The notes under the pieces: generated by a model | Database searches by the model: none | What the model was told of the DNA's origin: nothing | Seen by the model: only the letters and a program-made list of their open reading frames with translations | Translations under genes and position numbers: made by a program | Shown: positions 1-12,900 of the stretch, in pieces | Position numbering within the stretch: position 1 is the stretch's first letter | Layout of the letters: each line of letters starts with the position of its first letter | Source: Anisus vortex | Taxonomy: Eukaryota > Mollusca > Gastropoda > Planorbidae | Length of the DNA: 64,000 nt | Reading direction: 5' to 3' | NCBI GenBank assembly: GCA_949126835.1 | Contig: OX421497.1 | Location: forward strand, 45,948,215 to 46,012,214

Positions 1-1827
1 GAGTTGGCTCTAAAATAGATCACAAAGTCATCGACGTATAAAGAACACTTTGTATTCTGTCATAAGCATTCAGTGATCTTATTAATTTTTATATTGAATA
101 ATATTTTGCGGGTCTCCTTCTTCTTTAATAAATACATCTGAAAAACAATCTCCAATTTGGAATTTTCACTTGAAAGGTTCGGTTGCTTAAAAAGCTTGCT
201 ATAAATTTAGCTAAATTTTCTCATAAACCGATGAAATACAAATCTCTCAAAATTCCATTTTTCCATGTAGTGTCAAAATCTTTTTGTATTTCGAAAAAAA
301 AAGCTACCACATGTTCCTTTCTAACAAAAAGCTTCCGAATAAATGTTTCTAATCTAATAAGAATGATGTTGTAGAATGATTTACCGTAGTCTAAATCCAC
401 ATTGTGTCTTTACTATAAAGTTTTTAGTTTCTAGAAAATAAATTAAACGTTTGTTAACTATTTTTTACAGAATCAAAATTGTGAGTGTCATTGGTCTTGT
501 GGCTTGGGTTGTGGGATTTAGCTGACAATTGAAAGAATTTCTATGTGCCAAGTTTCAGCTTGATAGCAGGGCGAAAATTGGGTCAGTCAGGCTCAGTCAG
601 CCTTTCAAAGATCAAGGTTGTATAAAAAGTGTTTCAAAGTTTCTTTAAACGATTTAAAAAAAACAAAAAGTGAAATGCTGCTCTCGGTGGGTCTCATGTC
701 ACAAGTGACTGATCTAGTCTATTAATAGCAATCGGAACTTCCTCATATTATATCACAAGCTCGGTTTTAAAAGGATAGTTCTGATTGGTCAGATTTCTCA
801 CACCACAAGAAAAAAAAAATGAGGAGAGACGTATCGAATTAGGTGGGGAGGGGTAGAGAAAGTTGTACTCTTTGACATTAAATTGATCAAACCTAGGATT
901 AGAAACATCTGGTAGGCCAGTGATGGACTTAATTGTTTATTAAAAATGAATTCCTTTTGTCATGTTCAGTTAATAATCCAATTAATTAATAGGATTTAAA
1001 ATGTAGCCTATAATACAAATCAGGCTTAAAAAGTGGCAATCGTAATAGACTAGGGTTATATTCCACGTACACTACAGGAACGATAAAGAAGGCCTGTTTG
1101 TAAATCCGTCCGATGTTAACATCAGTAAAATTGATCAATTTATGTAGCATAATATGTATTCAATGTAGCCTACTAATTTGCACCAAAGAATAAATTAGAC
1201 CAAATTACAATTTAGAAACCACACGTCTTAAAACGCTCAACACGATCAACTTTCTAGATAAGCCTACAAACTATATTTTAATCAATACAAAAGAAATACA
1301 TTCACATAGCTTCTGTGCTATACACATAATTACTATATGATAATTTTTCAATACCATAATTATCACGCATGGCCTACATTAAACTCAGATATCAACATAG
1401 GCCTAATTAAGAAATGAAACGCTACAAGTCCTATTATAATAATATAAGTAATAACCGCTAAAATCATAGTTAATAATTTATACTACTTTAAACTATTACA
1501 CAAATTATCATTTAATAGTATAGACTTATTAGATCTACTGTGAAAGTGAAGACCTTGTATTTTAAATTGTTTATGTATTAAAATCTACTCTAGTGCTGTT
1601 TTGGGTGCTTGTAATGCAATAGGCCTACCAAGATAGTGGTGAACAATAGGACTACTTTTATTTTTTTGAGGTTTGTTATTTGTTTCAATTTTAATTTATT
1701 AACATAAGATTAAGATTGGTTTTCATAGAATGTATTGAATAGTATGCCTAATTTGAGTATGATTTTAGATAGTTTAAAGATACCATTGACCAGATTTTTA
1801 CCTAGGCCTACAGCTAAAATATCTACC
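1..1827. other. AT-rich non-coding stretch
   Basis: No reading frame with protein-like composition, splice-flanked exon or clear repeat was recognised. Short frames near 183-374 look fortuitous. The AGGCCTA motif common in this genome starts to appear here. Confidence 0.5.
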
Positions 1828-1931
1828 CAGCGGGTACACCACGGCGTATCGACGAGTAAAAAGCGTGATTTCCACGTGTTTTCGTGGTTTTCACGATTTT
1901 CCCCCGTCGATACGACTTGGTGTGCCCGCTG
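1828..1931. repeat. 104-bp inverted-repeat element (MITE-like hairpin)
   Basis: The ends read CAGCGGGTACACCA and TGGTGTGCCCGCTG. The two arms pair over about 30 bases with four mismatches (shared core CGTATCGACG). This is a compact hairpin typical of a non-autonomous DNA transposon. No convincing target-site duplication was found. Confidence 0.6.
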
Positions 1932-3025
1932 CCTACTAACTGTGTGTGAACGTGATTTTCTCCACTTTGATTAACTGTGACATTTAGGCTACAGATGAAG
2001 TAATTAATGGGGAACTTATGAGTCTTTTAATTAGTCTACTGCCATTTCGGTTTTAAGTAATCATTGAACTTTTATGTTTGAAATAAGAATTGTATTTTAT
2101 ACGTACATCGGATTAAGCCTTCTAATGAAAGATACGTCGGATATCCCCGTGTCTTTAACAGTTTTGGCTTATATTGTTACACTAGTAGCCTATAGATATA
2201 GCACATTATATTGTAAAAGAAAAATTGTATATGTATACCAATAAGTGCTAGCAATGAGTTCAAAGCTACGAGATTTAACAACAATAGTCTACATCAATTA
2301 AAAAAAACACCAACCTAGAGTAGTAATTGTATTTATTTATTTTAGAAATGCATTTTGAGTCATTATTTATTATTTCAGTACATTTTTCTTTTGTTTAAAT
2401 TTGTAGACATTTGAAAAGTATTGTTTTGAATTTATTCTTTTCAAATATTTGTAGATAACACAAATATCAACATCAACAAGAAAGAGAAAGAGCCAAATAT
2501 TTCGAGAGAGAATATCGCCAAAGTTGAATTCAGTTTTTCGTTTTGAACAACAAATGTTGGGTAAGAAGACCTACCAGTTTCGTCCTTAATCTATTTATAG
2601 ACTCGTTTTAAGAGATTGTATGGCGAATAAACTTGTAGCCATTGATTTCAATACAGAAATGTAGCAAACGGCGAATTCGTTCACAATGATTGTAATCGTT
2701 ACACTATAAGATCATAACTTTATTTTCAAGTACTGAAAGTAACTAATTATATTTTTACCTTTAAGCGTGATTGAATACTTTTTTTAAGCCATGAAATGTA
2801 AGAGAAATACGTTAATCCTAGGCTAGTTTAACTTGAGACTTTGCATGGTAGTAATAGTGCATATTTACTGCACACATTGAAGTATCAATATCTAGGACAG
2901 GGTTCTCATTTTGTTAAAAATAGTACCTCGATAATACAACTCCTTACAAAGATTTAAAGAAAATGTCAAAAGACATACTTAGAAGTGTTTATTTATTCTT
3001 TAAAATGTAGGCTATCACCCTAGAC
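1932..3025. other. Non-coding stretch, nothing recognised
   Basis: AT-rich sequence without a credible exon, RNA gene or repeat. Confidence 0.5.
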
Positions 3026-3130
3026 CAGTGGTTTCCAACCTTTCTAATGCTGCGACGCCTTAGTAGCCAACAGCTCCTCATGTTGTGGCGACCCCCAACC
3101 AAAATACATTTTTTTCGTCGCTACCTTAAA
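3026..3130 (+). mobile_element. hAT-like transposon left end (fragment)
   Basis: It starts CAGTGGTTTCCAACCTTTC and continues into a GCGACGCC/GGCGACCCCC-type stretch, as in many non-autonomous hAT elements. No matching right end was found, so the element is truncated or diverged. Confidence 0.4.
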
Positions 3131-3994
3131 ATTGTAACTTACTACTGTTATGTTACTATTGTTATGCATATTATGTGATATGCAGGATGTATTTTCATCG
3201 TTACAAATTAAAGCATTACATTTACCCTATTTTATTAAAATAAATCGAAAAAGTGTTGTTTTTTTTAATGTCTATATTACAAGGTAATATTGTAGGAAGA
3301 AATAGCTCTTTGTAATTTTAAGACAAAAGTGCTATAGGTTTGGGGAAAAAATAACCATCGAAACTCTAATGCTGGTGTTAACAATTATTATTGTTTACAG
3401 CCTTCATTAAACTATATTGCATTTGGTAAAACAAGTAACGCCAACAGTTAAAGAATCGCTTCAGACGTCATTGTTATATTAGTGGGCTATTTATCGATCT
3501 ATGTTTAGCAATGATTTTCTTCAAAAAGGAGAAATATGGCACTTCTTTTAATCGATTAGAAAACTGTAGAGCGAGGCTATTGGTCGAGTCATGACTGCGC
3601 TAGATCTACTTGACACTTTACCTGTTTATTGACTATATATGGCTAAACGTAAAACTGTGACATCAGACTGGAGTTGTATTGTGTACCCACCACAGAATAT
3701 ACTAGCGGTGTGTTTGCTGCTTGTCGAAGTAGGTCGGTGAACAGGAAGGTCAATTATATAAGGAACATTCACAGCGCTGTAACATACGGGAAACCGTTAC
3801 GTATATTTATCGTATTTCGAACCATATAAGGTCTAAGCTTATTTATGCACCGATTCGGTTTGCACGACAGCTTAGGCGTAGAATGGGGGACACATTATTG
3901 TACACATTTTTTCCATCATAAAGAAAAAAATTTAAAGACTTTATTATTATGCTTTACTATAAATATTTAGATACAATGTTAGTTATTCAATAGT
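3131..3994. other. Non-coding stretch, nothing recognised
   Basis: No coding potential, RNA gene or clear repeat seen. Confidence 0.45.
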
Positions 3995-4480
3995 ATAGGG
4001 GAAAATTGTGCACCAGTTCAGAATTAGCCTTCTATTGCCCCTGATACGTGCACAAAGTGCACAAATCCTCACTTCTCCTTGCACCTGTTCCCTCCCCCCC
4101 CCCCCCCCAACACTTTATATTATGTGCATACATTGTCCGCTACTTCTGCCTCCTTTGCCTTTTTTACTTCCCCTACCTTGCAATCCTGACTACACCTATA
4201 GTTTTTGCTTATTTTACAACCATTTTACAACTGCTATATTGTTCACAAAAAAAAGAAACATTAAAAACTTTGAAATTATGAAATAGATCTTATTTTACAT
4301 TTGAGCTATTACAAATTGGATACAATATTCGATTTTTTCCCAAATGATTTCAGGGGATCTGTTGTACTTTTTCCAATCCCCTCCCCTTCCCGAAGTTGCA
4401 CTATCCCCCCTCCACTTTATTATCCCCTTGACCCATACCTCCTTTAACCTTACACTATTACCCCCCCCCCCCTCCCCAAA
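3995..4480 (+). repeat. Dispersed poly(C)-tract repeat, copy 1
   Basis: A block starting near GTGCACCAGTTCAGAATTAG holds C runs near 4096-4109 and 4462-4472 and phrases such as CTTGCAC and CACTATTCC. Related blocks occur at 55405-55540 and 56465-56660 (reverse) and 60520-60895 (same strand). The 92- and 77-codon frames here are just translations of C/T-rich repeat. Confidence 0.5.
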
Positions 4481-4984
4481 TGTTGAAATGTTTGCTACGC
4501 AATAGTGTGTGACACTTTAAACACCTTACATGGATATTAGGCCTAAGCTTATAAGTACAATAAGCTTAACGAAACTGGAGAAAAGGGCGCTGGAAGCAAT
4601 TTGAAAATTGAAACATAGCTTTCCTCTGTTGAAATGCTAACGCCGTAGAAAATGTCATGAAGACGTATTGAAATTATTGCTTTTCTTAAAATGAAATTTC
4701 AATCCATATTAATGAAAAAAGAATCCGATTTTAAATCCTACATTATAGGACTATATTAACTTCGTAAAACATTCTGGCTGCACTTGCCTAGGAATCTTTG
4801 GAAGATTAACTAAAATTATTTCGAAAATTCTAATAAGCTGAAAATTTTCACATGGACTCGTTATAAGCTTATACCTTTTTTAGTTATTCACCCCCCCCCC
4901 TCCCTTCCCACCCCATAAAAACACGCGAGAGTAGGATATTACTGTCTTTTATTCATAGTTCGCTAAATAGACTAGACCTAGGCC
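4481..4984. other. Non-coding stretch with a poly(C) tract
   Basis: Only a C run near 4890-4900 stands out. The last eight bases (4977-4984, CCTAGGCC) are the target-site duplication of the next element. Confidence 0.45.
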
Positions 4985-5926
4985 CAATGTTCCCTCTAAG
5001 CTGCGCGCATGCGCGCGCGCGCAGTAGTCTCGGTGCGGCGCGCAGATTAAATTATAATGCGCGCAGCGGCGCAGTAAATCAATGTATTTACTAAAATATA
5101 ACTTTCTTAACACAATTTTAATTATTAAAATATAAAATGCAACATAGCCAAAATTCCAGAATGTACTTTTTATTTCTGTTTTTTTTTATTCACGTTAAAG
5201 ACCAAGTGAAGAGCTTTTTATCAAAATTGAGTAAACATTTGATTTCGATAATAAATAGTGTATTCAGCAACTGAATGTTAATAAAAATAATAAATTTTGT
5301 CAAAATATGAAAGATAAATTGTAAGTAATTAGTTCAATATTTTCACTGAAATGTGTGTGTTTTTCGGAGGAAATGTCCAAATCTCGTAGCCATTTGAGAT
5401 GTTTTTATTTCCGGCAACATAGGAAAGTGACGTAAGAGAAAGGATTCCGACTAGGAAACATGAATATTGTCACTTGTTTTGAATATTTTCCCGGTTCTTA
5501 TTTTTAACAAAATGGTTAAATATAGATTGATAGCGTCGAATTTTATTTTATTTATTTCCTTTCTCTAACATCACTGCCGTATGAGGCTATTCCAAATCTC
5601 GTTCCTTTGAGAAAAACCTCTTCACTTGGTCTTTAAGTAAAGACGGAAACATTTACTATTAGTGCTTGGTTAGTTAGGCTACAAAAGTCCTAACATAATT
5701 TACGATTTCAAGTATTGCAATAGCTAATAAACCTAATAACAAATTATCAATGTAAATTGTAAATGTCAAATGCAATACAACAATGCACTTTGATGCGAAA
5801 ATAATCAAATTTGAAAATGTTATGAAAATTATGCAACAAGTGCGCGCAATTTTTTTTCAATTTTTGAAAGAGCACTCACTATAAATTCCTGGCGCTCAGT
5901 CCACCCAAAAATTAGAGGGAACATTG
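4985..5926 (+). mobile_element. hAT-type DNA transposon, 942 bp, with 8-bp TSD
   Basis: The terminal inverted repeats are CAATGTTCCCTCTAA and TTAGAGGGAACATTG. The element is flanked by a perfect 8-bp duplication, CCTAGGCC at 4977-4984 and 5927-5934, the hAT signature. The left interior is rich in GCGCGC. There is no transposase frame, so it is non-autonomous. A second transposon is nested at 5199-5632. Confidence 0.88.
5199..5632. mobile_element. Nested MITE with TTAA target site
   Basis: The ends AGACCAAGTGAAGAG and CTCTTCACTTGGTCT are perfect inverted repeats, bordered by TTAA at 5195-5198 and 5633-5636. TTAA duplication points to a piggyBac- or Kolobok-type element. It lies inside the hAT element and is therefore younger. 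Confidence 0.82.
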
Positions 5927-5934
5927 CCTAGGCC

Positions 5935-6448
5935 TATAACAAAAAGAAATATATATGCCTAATCTCGTAGCGCATTTTATTTTCATCTATTTGCTTTTGA
6001 TTTTTCATCTAGAATCTAGATTATCTACACCTTATGGTGCCCATTGGAAACTCCTCTATATTAATTTCGCTCATATGTGTGGCAATTGCCTATCTTTTGA
6101 AGTATTGGGGGTAAATTCAAAACTCTTGTCTGAATGAAACCAAAAATATGCAAACAAATATTATATCGTCTAACATCGAAATTATTATGCTATTTAATTT
6201 GAAGGTCATATTGTAATATGACATAGCCTACATGTTCTCCTCTATTAAAGGTTGCTGTTAACTCTACGATGACCACTGACCAACTGTGTACTAGACCTGT
6301 GTATTTAAAAGAATGCATTTTTCCTAGACAAGAAATCCTGCTCACTCTAGTACTTCTACTGTACGGTAAGTAGATAGTGCATTATACTATATTCGCTTAA
6401 CTAATGTCGACAAGAGGGGGGGGGGGGGGGAGAGTAAAAGAAAAAAAA
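5935..6448. other. Non-coding stretch with a poly(G) run
   Basis: The G run is near 6416-6430. No gene is recognised. Confidence 0.4.
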
Positions 6449-6695
6449 GTAAAGTATCCCGTCGGACCAAATTGATCCATTAGGCCCGTGAAGCAGAGTT
6501 CACTAGTTTTTGGCATAGGCTACTAGGAGATTGTGTGGCCAGCACAATGCTCAGTCGCCTTTACTTTACCCCCAACTAAAAGTCAGGTACTCATCAGAGC
6601 TGGGTAGACTCAGGGACTCCCCTCCTCCCCCCCCCCCCCCCGAGAAAAAAATCCTAGCCTTCACCAGGTTCGGCCAGCGTGCCCCTGTGGGGGTG
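6449..6695 (-). mobile_element. tRNA-derived SINE (family 1), reverse copy
   Basis: Reading the minus strand, an eroded tRNA-like head (6650-6690) is followed by the body phrases GAGTCTACCCAGCTCTGATG and TGCTGGCCACACAATC and a tail ending in AAGTAAAG-type sequence. The same body is seen at 12308, 56206, 57010 and 59370. A C run at 6627-6642 sits between head and body. Confidence 0.7.
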
Positions 6696-6994
6696 GGGAG
6701 ATATTATTGTATTGAAGTAACAAAGAAATGTTACGTCGCAAATGTAATATTCGCATTAAGCTTATATGTCCTAAAAAAATTCCCCCGTTTCAATAGGTAG
6801 TTATTGGTTGCACATTTTATAATGTTTATATAAGTAAAAAAAAAATTGCCAATAGGCCTATAATAAAAAGCTTATCGTTTCAGCAAATAAGCTTACATTA
6901 TCATTTTGAAATCGGTTACTTAATTTACTCTTTTAGTAGGTATTGGGTTTAATTATTGGATAGTGGTTTAATTCAATTAATCATACTGTTATCA

Positions 6995-7819
6995 GACTTT
7001 AAACCTCACTCACCGGAGTGGTCGAATCGAGACTAATCTCTTAGGATTCGGAGGACAAACACACTTGTACTACGTAGCACAGCCAGGTTACCATAAAGGG
7101 AAGGTGCAAACTGTTGACCATTCCCATCTACTCTTTCCTCCTGCAAGGCAGGGCAGTCTAAAAGCAAATGCTCGACCGTCTCTTCTGCTTCAAAGCAGTG
7201 TCGGCACCGCGAATCGACATTGGGCCTAAATCGTCCGAAATAGGCACCAATAGGGCAGTGCCCTGTACGGAACTGGGCTATCGAAGCCTGTTCTCTCCTG
7301 CGGAGCTTCCACCACGGATCAGCTCGATTCGGCCGTTTTAGTTGCTGCCACACACCTCGACCCTTGTCAGACTCGTCACAACTCTTGCCCCATTGTCTTG
7401 TCTCCCACTCACGAATTGATCTGCGGGCACTCGCGAAGGTGGACGGACCCTCCGGAGTGGGTGTCAGGGATCCCTTCTTGGCCAAGGCATCCACTATCTC
7501 ATTGCCAGCGACTCCTGCTGGGGAAAAACGGGCTGAGCTAAGTGGGCCGTGTGGAGCAATCTGCATCTATGATGCGGAGATGGAAGCCATCAGAATTGCT
7601 GCTGTGGCAATTGGGAAAACGTTCGAAGAAACACCAGCTGCTCGTGCTGATGTGGTTATCTTCACTGATGCGCTTTCAGTACTCCAAACCATCGACGGCT
7701 TGAGAACATGGTCCAATCTGCTTGTCCGACTATTAGCTGCTATTTCCGATCTGATCCTCAGGTACGAGGTGAAGGTCATTTTGCAGTGGATTCCAGGTCA
7801 TACTGTTGTCAAGAGTTCA
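6995..7819 (-). mobile_element. 5'-inverted (twin-primed) I-group LINE insertion
   Basis: The minus strand from about 7526 to 7033 encodes the end of an RNase H domain (AGNEIVDALAKKG) and a terminal zinc-knuckle (CRHC..H....C). The plus strand from about 7527 to 7815 encodes the preceding half of the same RNase H domain (YDAEMEAI, FTDALSVL, LQWIPGH). The two halves meet head to head, so the 5' part is inverted. A 12-bp duplication, ATACTGTTATCA, flanks the unit at 6983-6994 and 7820-7831. This is the product expected of twin priming during target-primed reverse transcription. The element is 5'-truncated and inactive. Confidence 0.88.
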
Positions 7820-7831
7820 ATACTGTTATCA

Positions 7832-8514
7832 ATCTTATCTTACAATGTTTGAATTGATTAACCTGTTACGAGAATTCCATTTACAAAACTAGGCCTTCTT
7901 ACTCTGTTCTAATGACATTCTTTAAAAAAACTTATAGTCGCATGTTTTGTATAAATTATATTTTTATATCTTCGCAGCCGTCATCAAGACGTGATTTTAA
8001 TTCAACATTAGAGTTGCTGAAATAAGCTTATAACTATTATAAGGTAAGAAAAGAACTAAAATGTTTACTTAGTTATCCACAACAAAGGCGTAGCCATAGG
8101 TCTAATGATAGGAAAGTCCTGTTTATAGTAAAAAACAAAAAACAATTTGCATTCACATTATCATACATTTAAATAAATCCCATTAAATTATACTGTTTAT
8201 TTTTTTTAGTATTAATGTATGGTGTTTTTAAAGAGACGTTATTGCATATAATGTGTCATTCGATGTCCTTGCTGTGTTATTTGGTAAACTTAATTATTTA
8301 TTATTATTTTTATTTACATTTCCTGAGCATCACTTGACAGACCGAATTTATTCATAACTTATCTATTCGTCCAATCAACAATCTGGGATTGCCCATGAGA
8401 ATTATTATTTTTTATAAACCCTGAACAAAAGTATATGGAAGCTGCTTTCCCGATTGTTTCCATGGCTATTTTGTAATATTCAGGTTGAGATTGTAGCTTA
8501 ACAATAACGTAGTC
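7832..8514. other. Non-coding stretch, nothing recognised
   Basis: AT-rich, without a credible exon or repeat. Confidence 0.45.
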
Positions 8515-8724
8515 CAGGGGTCGGCAACCTACGGTACGCGAGCCAAAATTGGCACGCAGAGTTATATTCAATTGCACGCGGACGACCACATCGGAAAGGC
8601 AATTAAAGTCTCTTCGACAAGAAATTGATTGCTAGAGCAGGACGACGTTATTTAGTCTCTTGGCACGCTGAATGACTTAGAAACTTACTTTGGCACACTA
8701 TTATCAAAAGGTTACCGACCCCTG
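8515..8724. mobile_element. hAT MITE, 210 bp
   Basis: It begins CAGGGGTCGGCAACC and ends GGTTACCGACCCCTG. The flanks ACGTAGTC (8507-8514) and AGGTAGTC (8725-8732) match at 7 of 8 bases, a hAT-type duplication. A relative is at 12584-12757. Confidence 0.82.
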
Positions 8725-8859
8725 AGGTAGTCTATCTCCACCCTTCTAGGATCAAGAAAATAGCTTCTCTAAAACCACAGAATGGGATAAATATGCCATG
8801 AGTATTGGAGTCTGCTGCTCCATTTGATAATATAAATGTTCATTACCATCTCTTTAATA

Positions 8860-9017
8860 TAGCGTTCTCGGTGGGCGTGGCTTATGTTTTTAGTGACGTA
8901 TTTGTGTAAATATAAGAACCCACTTGAGGTACAAGTGTAACGTGGTGAAAGTGAAGTTGTTCTTTATCATGCAAAATTCACATCTGAATATTGGCTATCC
9001 TACTCAAAAATAAGGAG
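8860..9017 (+). promoter_or_regulatory. Possible promoter and 5'-UTR exon of the 9695 gene
   Basis: A GGGCGTGGC box near 8873 and a TATAAGAA near 8911 precede a segment ending at AAGGAG|GTAAAT (donor at 9018). A pyrimidine-rich acceptor, CTCTTCGACAG, ends at 9639, 55 bases before the ATG at 9695. Together they suggest an untranslated first exon spliced to 9640. This rests only on motifs. Confidence 0.35.
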
Positions 9018-9694
9018 GTAAATAGTAGTACTGTAGATTAATTGATTAATGTGATTAGGCTAGGGCCGGCTAGACCTATTTACACTTTCAATTTCACTTT
9101 ATAGGCATACACTTTTAATGTTTCGTAGGCTAGGCTACGATGTCAAGTGATAGTGTTGGTGAATAGGCTATCTAGTCAAGTCACTAATAGGCTCACATCG
9201 TCTATGATCTATGTCTATGACAATAATAAAATAGCCTATTTTATTTAACATACATAATACAGCTTAAATCTTAATAAGACTTAAAACACTACACATCATT
9301 TAAAAAAAGCTCGAGCCTATATGAAACTTTATTAATACAGCGGCCATTATTACTTGTACACCATTACTCAAAGTAAACACAAATCACGTGCTTTTTGTCA
9401 CGTGATAGCAAACGCCCTATAGCTTTCTACAAGTTTATCTCCCCAGAAAAAAACAACACTATTTTCTTAAGCGCTATAATATGACACATTTGTTATACAG
9501 TAAAGCAGTTAAAATCTAAAAGCATATTTAAATGTTATTGAATGTAATAGAAGATTGTCTTAATATACATTTAATTCTAAACAAAAGTTACATTTTCTTA
9601 CAAATGTAATTTTCACAAAAATAGTTTTCTCTTCGACAGCATTCGCTCAAGTTGAATTATACATTAGTGTCCACAAGGACAGAGATATTTTAAA

Positions 9695-9980
9695 ATGGCG
9701 GGAAGCTCTACACTGAGTGCTTCGGGTGGCCAACACATAGATCTAGCCCTTGATTCGGCCGTTGCAGCGCGTGAAGATGATGATGTTATTGATGTTCACC
9801 CCGATGTTGTTGTGGAGCAGGATGTGCCAGGTGATCGTACAACATCAGCCGAGTCCAGTAAAGTTGAGAACAGTCCCACGATGAAATATTCCCTCAAGGA
9901 ACAGCTAGGAGTTAACGCAATAGCCGCTGAGACTGGACCGTGTACAGACGAGGTTGACGGTGACGCTACAAAATTAACAA
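9695..9980 (+). CDS. Gene A exon 1
   Basis: Encodes 95 residues rich in Asp, Val and Ser. It ends AACAA|GTAAAC in phase 1. The frame continues open to 10021 if unspliced, but the join to 11591 keeps a much longer homologous frame. Confidence 0.65.
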
Positions 9981-12900
9981 GTAAACTTAACAAGCATTTT
10001 TTTTTAGTAGACGACCAATAGTAAAATCACAAAAATGTAGTTAACTCTTCATACTTGCTAATTATAAACAGTAATTTATTTTACGTAAAGCGTGTACTGG
10101 ATGTATGGTAAAGATAATAAGCTAACTGCGCAAAAGATGAGGAGGCAATATTGACTAGAGGGAGGGCGTTTAGATGGTCCTTGGTGTTCGCGTTTGTAAC
10201 AATGGGCCTCAAAGTTGGCGAAGTGTGTTAACCACCGATACGCTCTTATTAGAAGTGCACCAGTGGGCTAACGCATCGGGGAAAGTCCTTCTTGCGCGTC
10301 CGAGATTACATTACACAGGCGAGTGTCACCGAGAATCGATGGGGAGGAAGTAATGTACGCGAAAATTCGTCTCGCCATACCCGGTGCCAGGACGATCAGG
10401 CGGCAGGCCTATATTCTGATATTTGTGCTACTGGACAAGTCTTAACGTGTATGCATGCATAAAAGGTCACGTGCAAAAACATTTCCGTTCTTATTCGATC
10501 ATTTTATACGAAACAATGTCTGTGTGCTACTTTACTGGTTGTACTCAAATTTGTTGGGGATTAAAATTTATTTCATTTCCAATAGATGTTTACAAAGCAA
10601 AACAATGTATTGTGAAAGTCAGAAGGGAATAATCACCTTTTTAAAATATCAAACTTATTGCTTATTGCAAAAGAAATTTTGTTATTTGTTTTTATGAATT
10701 TACGCATTTTGTTTTTTAATAACCAAGAAAACGCAACTCTTGACTCATTTATTGTGTAAACAAATAAAAATTTAACGTCACGCGACTAACACTTGAGTAT
10801 TAATGATCGCCTGTTCACTTTTGATGTTAAAAACGGATTCCTCATAACTAATATTGCATCCTTTGTATAATTCTAAAAGACTAGAACTGGCCGTCGAGGT
10901 TGAAATCAATTGTCAAACACCAGCAAAAGCATTTTTTTGTGTTATTAGTTTAAAAATAGAACAGGAAGTTCACGAACATTCGGGTTCAAAAGTTCACGCC
11001 TCATTAAGACTTGTCCATGCCACCACGTTAATGATCCGAGGGAAATTTCGCACAGAAGAGAGGGGGTGTAGTACATGAGACTGTGGAGACAGTAGCGTAC
11101 ATAATTCGGCGGCATGTCTCAGACAGGGTTTTTGGTGTTCTTCTCCTTTGACCCGCCCCTTTCTACGTCACACCCTGGAAGTAAGAGCCTGACTGCTCGT
11201 TAAGACTTTTCCAAGAAACATTATACTATAGATCCATGAAGTCTACTCAAGCTTAATAATGGGTTCTGGACAGCTTGGATAAAATAAACGCTACTGTGCC
11301 TTGTGCTGGCCACTTAATCTCTTTGTATTTGTATGCCGTGAACACAGACACTTGTGAACGCCATTTCACCTACCCCATATGTCTAACGTTACCTGAAAAG
11401 GAAAGTTTACTTTTTACCCACCCGCTGAAGTAAAAATGCATTGTAAAAAAAAGCTCTTACTTCCGCAAAATCACATACGGTAATCACTTAAATTCACAGA
11501 TATGAGCATTGCTAGTATTAAAATTTATCTATAGGCTTATATGATAATTCATGAAGATAACTTAAGCCAACTTGCTTTGTTTTGTCACAGGAACTTTCGC
11601 AGACCTTAAAGAATCGAACAGAAAGTCAAGTCAAAATCAAATTGACTACAGAGACTCGGGTACCAGTATACCGCTGAACTTACCAACTGACTTTCTAATA
11701 CCGTCTTCAGTCAATGAAGACAACTTCAACAATTTAAAAAAGCTATGTCGCCCATTGACTGTACAAATAAAAACCGATAATTCAAAAGGTAGCGGGACTC
11801 TTGTACATCCCAAAATTTGGCAGACATTTGGAGCTTCTCGGAGACTTGGACAGATTCCATTGCTGCGGCGTAAGGCAAAGTCAGCCAGCTTAATGATTAA
11901 GACAAGTAATAAACTGATTGCGACTGACGCGGACGCAGCTACAGCTGTTGTGGAGATCACGCTGTACCATGATGACGAAGGACGCCGACATATTTTAAGA
12001 TTTAGGGGTTGTTCAAAGGGATGTTATGACATCGAGGACTGTAGCTTGCTGGTGTGCCATAATGTTCCCATGGATGTCTGTGAATTTTTGGAGAAGACGT
12101 ATAAAGGTCTTTGCCGATTGGCGGACAGTATGTCACATGATGTTACATTCTCGAAAGCATTTCTCTTGATTGGCCATCGTAATGGAGACGAGATTATCAC
12201 ATCTCAAAGCACTTTGAGAGACGGTGTGAACTTACAGGATTACGAGTACTTAAGTCTGGAAGAATCTGCGGAACATTTCTTTACACGAAGTGAGTTATGT
12301 ATACTCTTGTGGTGCCCGGGGGCCGAGTGGTAGCGTGTTCGACTGTGATACCTAAGGTCTTAAGTTCGAATCCTGGTCTGGAGGGTGTCCCTGAGTCTAC
12401 CCAGCTTTATGATGGGTACTTGACTGGTTGGGGTATAGTAAAGTCGGCTGGGCAATGTGCTGGCCACACAATCCCCTAGTATGTCGAGGCCACAGAAACC
12501 AGTTAACGCAACCTCACCGAGCCCATGGATCAATTTGGTCCGACAAGATACTTTACTTATGGGGTTAACCTTTGTTACCATACCATGGGCCGGCAATTTA
12601 AGCCCATGTGCCATGCTTGGCACGCATGGCGATTAGCAATGGCACGCAGATCGCCTCATCTACACGAAAGAAGCAGAGTACTTTTAGGCTGTTGACACGC
12701 TGATTTAATTAGAAATCCTTCACTGGCACACTATTATCCAAAGGTTGCCGACCCCTGTCTTACACCATTCATTCATAAACTTATTATTTCTTTTAATTAA
12801 AGTCAGCTAAAATGATAACGACAGAAGAAAACGGCATTTATCATTGAATGTATCATACGAAAAAGACTTTACGGCACGATAATAAGTTCGAAAAAACTTT

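Noticed and set aside
7364..7852. 162-codon frame as a host RNase H-like gene
   Set aside because: It is the inverted 5' half of a LINE insertion flanked by a 12-bp duplication; its first part is antisense of the other half.
10423..11078. Short frames in gene A intron 1
   Set aside because: No domain, no splice support, and overlapping frames of equal length; they fit chance in AT-rich DNA.
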